Shown: positions 33,554 to 34,862 of the stretch, piece by piece
Layout: each line of letters opens with the position of its first letter
How positions within the stretch are numbered: the stretch's first letter is position 1
Assembly (NCBI GenBank): GCA_944320285.1
Contig: CALUGX010000015.1
Coordinates: 1-34,862 of the forward strand
Origin: an uncultured Prevotella sp.
Lineage (GTDB): Bacteria; Bacteroidota; Bacteroidia; Bacteroidales; Bacteroidaceae
Direction of reading: 5' to 3'
DNA length: 34,862 nt
The notes under the pieces: generated by a model
What the model was told of the DNA's origin: nothing
What the model saw: only the letters and a program-made list of their open reading frames with translations
The model's database searches: none
Translations under genes and position numbers: made by a program

Positions 33554-34096
33554 TTACGACTGCTCTATCAAGCGCACAACGTCGCTGAGCGTCGATGCCG
33601 TGCAGACGTCGTTGTCGAAGCCCTTGCGTATCACCCCCTTGCCCTTCAGGTCGCTGAGCATGGCCGTGAGCGAGTCCCAGAAGCCGTTGACATTATATAT
33701 CACAACGCGCTTGTGGTGGTAGCCTATCGACGCCGACGCCGCCACGGTGAACACCTCGTCGAGCGTGCCAATGCCGCCAGGCAGCGCCACGCACACGTCG
33801 GCCTGCGCCAGCATCAGGTCCTTGCGGTCGCTCAGGTTGTCGCACGGTATGCACACGTCCATGTCGGGGCTGGCCTTGCCTCCGCGCTCGATTATCGCCG
33901 GCACCACGCCTATCGTCCTGCCCCCGGCTTTGTGCACGGCTTCGGCCACGCACTGCATCAGCCCCAAGTTACAACCTCCGAAGACGAGCGTGTGCCCGTT
34001 TTCGCCAATCCACCGGCCCAGTTCCCCGGCCGCCTTGAAATATCCGGCATCGATGTCCGAGTTAGCCGAACAGAATACTGCTATTTTCATCTTCAT
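33554..34096 (-). CDS. LOG-family protein (TIGR00730 Rossmann fold)
   Basis: About 180 residues from the ATG at 34096 (MKMKIAVFCSAN); an in-frame ATG at 34117 would add seven residues. The fold is clear: GGCNLGLMQCVAEAV and the signature ALPGGIGTLDEVF (PGGxGTxxE). Characterised LOG proteins hydrolyse cytokinin riboside 5'-monophosphates or other nucleoside 5'-monophosphates to the base plus ribose-5-phosphate; in gut bacteria the role is unsettled. Cytoplasmic. Convergent with the symporter gene, and transcribed divergently from the helicase gene. Confidence 0.88.
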   Translation of the reverse strand: MKMKIAVFCSANSDIDAGYFKAAGELGRWIGENGHTLVFGGCNLGLMQCVAEAVHKAGGRTIGVVPAIIERGGKASPDMDVCIPCDNLSDRKDLMLAQADVCVALPGGIGTLDEVFTVAASASIGYHHKRVVIYNVNGFWDSLTAMLSDLKGKGVIRKGFDNDVCTASTLSDVVRLIEQS

Positions 34097-34121
34097 TAAG
34101 TTACGGGTGGCAATCATACAA

Positions 34122-34141
34122 GCGGCAGGCCCGCCTGCCGC
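34122..34141 (-). other. Perfect GC-rich inverted repeat in the LOG leader
   Basis: GCGGCAGGC (34122-34130) and GCCTGCCGC (34133-34141) are perfect inverted arms with only two bases between, lying between the promoter and the start codon. It may be an operator or an mRNA hairpin near the translation start. Confidence 0.5.
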
Positions 34142-34164
34142 GCCCCTTGTGGCGTTTTATTCTG

Positions 34165-34195
34165 CAAAGGTAACGCATTTTCTTTTGAAAATAAA
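34165..34195 (-). promoter_or_regulatory. Promoter of the LOG gene
   Basis: On the minus strand TTTA (34195-34192, one mismatch to TTTG), 19 nt, then TACCTTTG (34172-34165), an exact TAnnTTTG. The leader to the ATG at 34096 would be about 60 nt. Confidence 0.65.
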
Positions 34196-34213
34196 AAAAT
34201 ATCGCCGTACAGT

Positions 34214-34244
34214 CTTGTAAATCAGATTTTTATGCCTAAATTTG
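34214..34244 (+). promoter_or_regulatory. Promoter of the DEAD-box helicase gene
   Basis: CTTG (34214-34217, one mismatch to TTTG), 19 nt, then TAAATTTG (34237-34244), an exact TAnnTTTG. Transcription would start near 34251 and give a leader of about 60 nt. Confidence 0.7.
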
Positions 34245-34255
34245 CACCTGTAAAC

Positions 34256-34280
34256 GCCAAACGGAGCTTGAACGTTTGGC
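34256..34280 (+). promoter_or_regulatory. Hairpin in the helicase 5' leader
   Basis: GCCAAACG (34256-34263) pairs perfectly with CGTTTGGC (34273-34280) over a 9-nt loop; TTTTTT follows at 34291-34296. Placed at the 5' end of the predicted mRNA, it could stabilise the transcript or control it, for example with temperature. Confidence 0.5.
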
Positions 34281-34314
34281 CGCACTGCAGTTTTTTATAC
34301 ATAATTATTTTAGA

Positions 34315-34862
34315 TTGAAGACATTTGAAGAATTGGGCGTCAGCGAAGAGATTCGCCGCGCCATTGAGGAATTGGGCTTCGAGCAACCCATGCCTGTACA
34401 AGAGGAAGTAATCCCGTATCTTCTGGGAAACAGGAACGACGTCATCGCCCTGGCGCAGACAGGCACGGGCAAGACGGCGGCCTTCGGCATCCCGGTGTTG
34501 CAGCGCACCGACTCGCGCGTGCGCCAGACGCAGGCCATAGTGCTCAGCCCTACGAGGGAGCTGTGCCTTCAGATCTCTGACGACCTGAAGGACTTTTCAA
34601 AATACATGGACGGCATAAACATCGTGCCCGTCTATGGAGGAACGTCAATAGAGAACCAGATCCGTGCCCTGAAGAAGGGCGCGCAAATCATCGTGGCCAC
34701 GCCGGGCCGTCTCATCGACCTGATGCACCGCGGCGTGGCGAAGCTCGAAGCCGTGAAGAACGTGGTCCTCGACGAGGCCGACGAAATGCTCAACATGGGC
34801 TTCTCCGAGAGTATCGACGAGATACTCGCAGGCGTGCCGAAAGACCGCAACACGCTGCTCTT
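34315..34862 (+). CDS. DEAD-box ATP-dependent RNA helicase (partial, 5' part)
   Basis: The first 182 residues of a cytoplasmic RNA-remodelling helicase; the rest is beyond the right edge. Motifs in order: Q-motif (GFEQPMPVQEEVIP), Walker A AQTGTGKT (47-54), PTRELCLQ, GG (VYGGTS), TPGRLIDL and DEADEMLNMGF (Asp153-Asp156 box). The reading begins at TTG (34315): the family N-terminus MKTFEELGVS is matched from there, and no in-frame ATG exists between the promoter and that point. A TTG start and a structured leader suggest controlled translation. Confidence 0.95.
   Translation, partial: MKTFEELGVSEEIRRAIEELGFEQPMPVQEEVIPYLLGNRNDVIALAQTGTGKTAAFGIPVLQRTDSRVRQTQAIVLSPTRELCLQISDDLKDFSKYMDGINIVPVYGGTSIENQIRALKKGAQIIVATPGRLIDLMHRGVAKLEAVKNVVLDEADEMLNMGFSESIDEILAGVPKDRNTLL

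Overview
The window reads as Bacteroidales chromosome, probably Prevotellaceae or a near relative; the genus cannot be fixed from sequence alone. The reasons are: a carboxypeptidase-regulatory-domain TonB receptor, an S46 dipeptidyl-peptidase, an SpmA/SpmB fusion, four secreted proteins with type IX secretion (T9SS) C-terminal sorting tails, almost no Shine-Dalgarno sites, and promoter elements of the Bacteroidetes type (TAnnTTTG at -7, once with TTTG exactly 19 nt upstream). Codons are GC-rich. No rRNA, tRNA, CRISPR array or prophage was seen.

Layout. Bases 1-3307 (minus strand) hold a truncated acid-phosphatase-like metallophosphoesterase and, upstream of it, a TonB-dependent receptor, plausibly one outer-membrane nutrient system. 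Bases 3749-8747 (plus) hold a GNAT-like protein, topoisomerase IV subunit B (parE) and an S41 processing protease. After a 977-bp non-coding gap comes a plus-strand block of four T9SS cargo proteins (9725-19527), one carrying a cleaved-adhesin domain and an Omp28-type thioredoxin-like domain with a CGNC motif. A bidirectional terminator separates this from a minus-strand run read right to left: SpmAB-like protein, RAYT transposase, flippase, S46 peptidase, ruvB, an internally deleted RhuM-Fic remnant, coaD and ybeY (27934 down to 19663). Then come a minus-strand M16 peptidase, a divergent PfkB-family kinase, an A-type flavodiiron protein and a DAACS-family symporter (plus), a LOG-family protein (minus), and a DEAD-box RNA helicase that runs off the right edge.

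The most unusual content is between the genes. Several gaps are filled by mosaic repeats built from the same modules: inverted CCCACCCC...CCCTCCC/GGGAGGG end hairpins, tandem 9-bp units, a TGATNATCA mini-palindrome and a long AAAGGGCAC-type palindrome. Three gaps carry the full set and others carry parts. A second, 7-bp repeat family (ATGAATT/AATTCAT and AAGAATT) sits at every junction of the ruvB-remnant-coaD-ybeY run; it reaches into coding ends and supplies start codons. A third system is a REP pair (GTAG plus palindrome, inverted) lying directly behind its probable RAYT transposase.

Working together: the housekeeping genes cover chromosome decatenation (parE), Holliday-junction migration (ruvB), CoA synthesis (coaD) and rRNA maturation (ybeY). 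The envelope genes cover peptide degradation (S46, S41, M16), glycan export (flippase) and surface display (T9SS block). The flavodiiron protein suggests oxygen or NO detoxification in an anaerobe.
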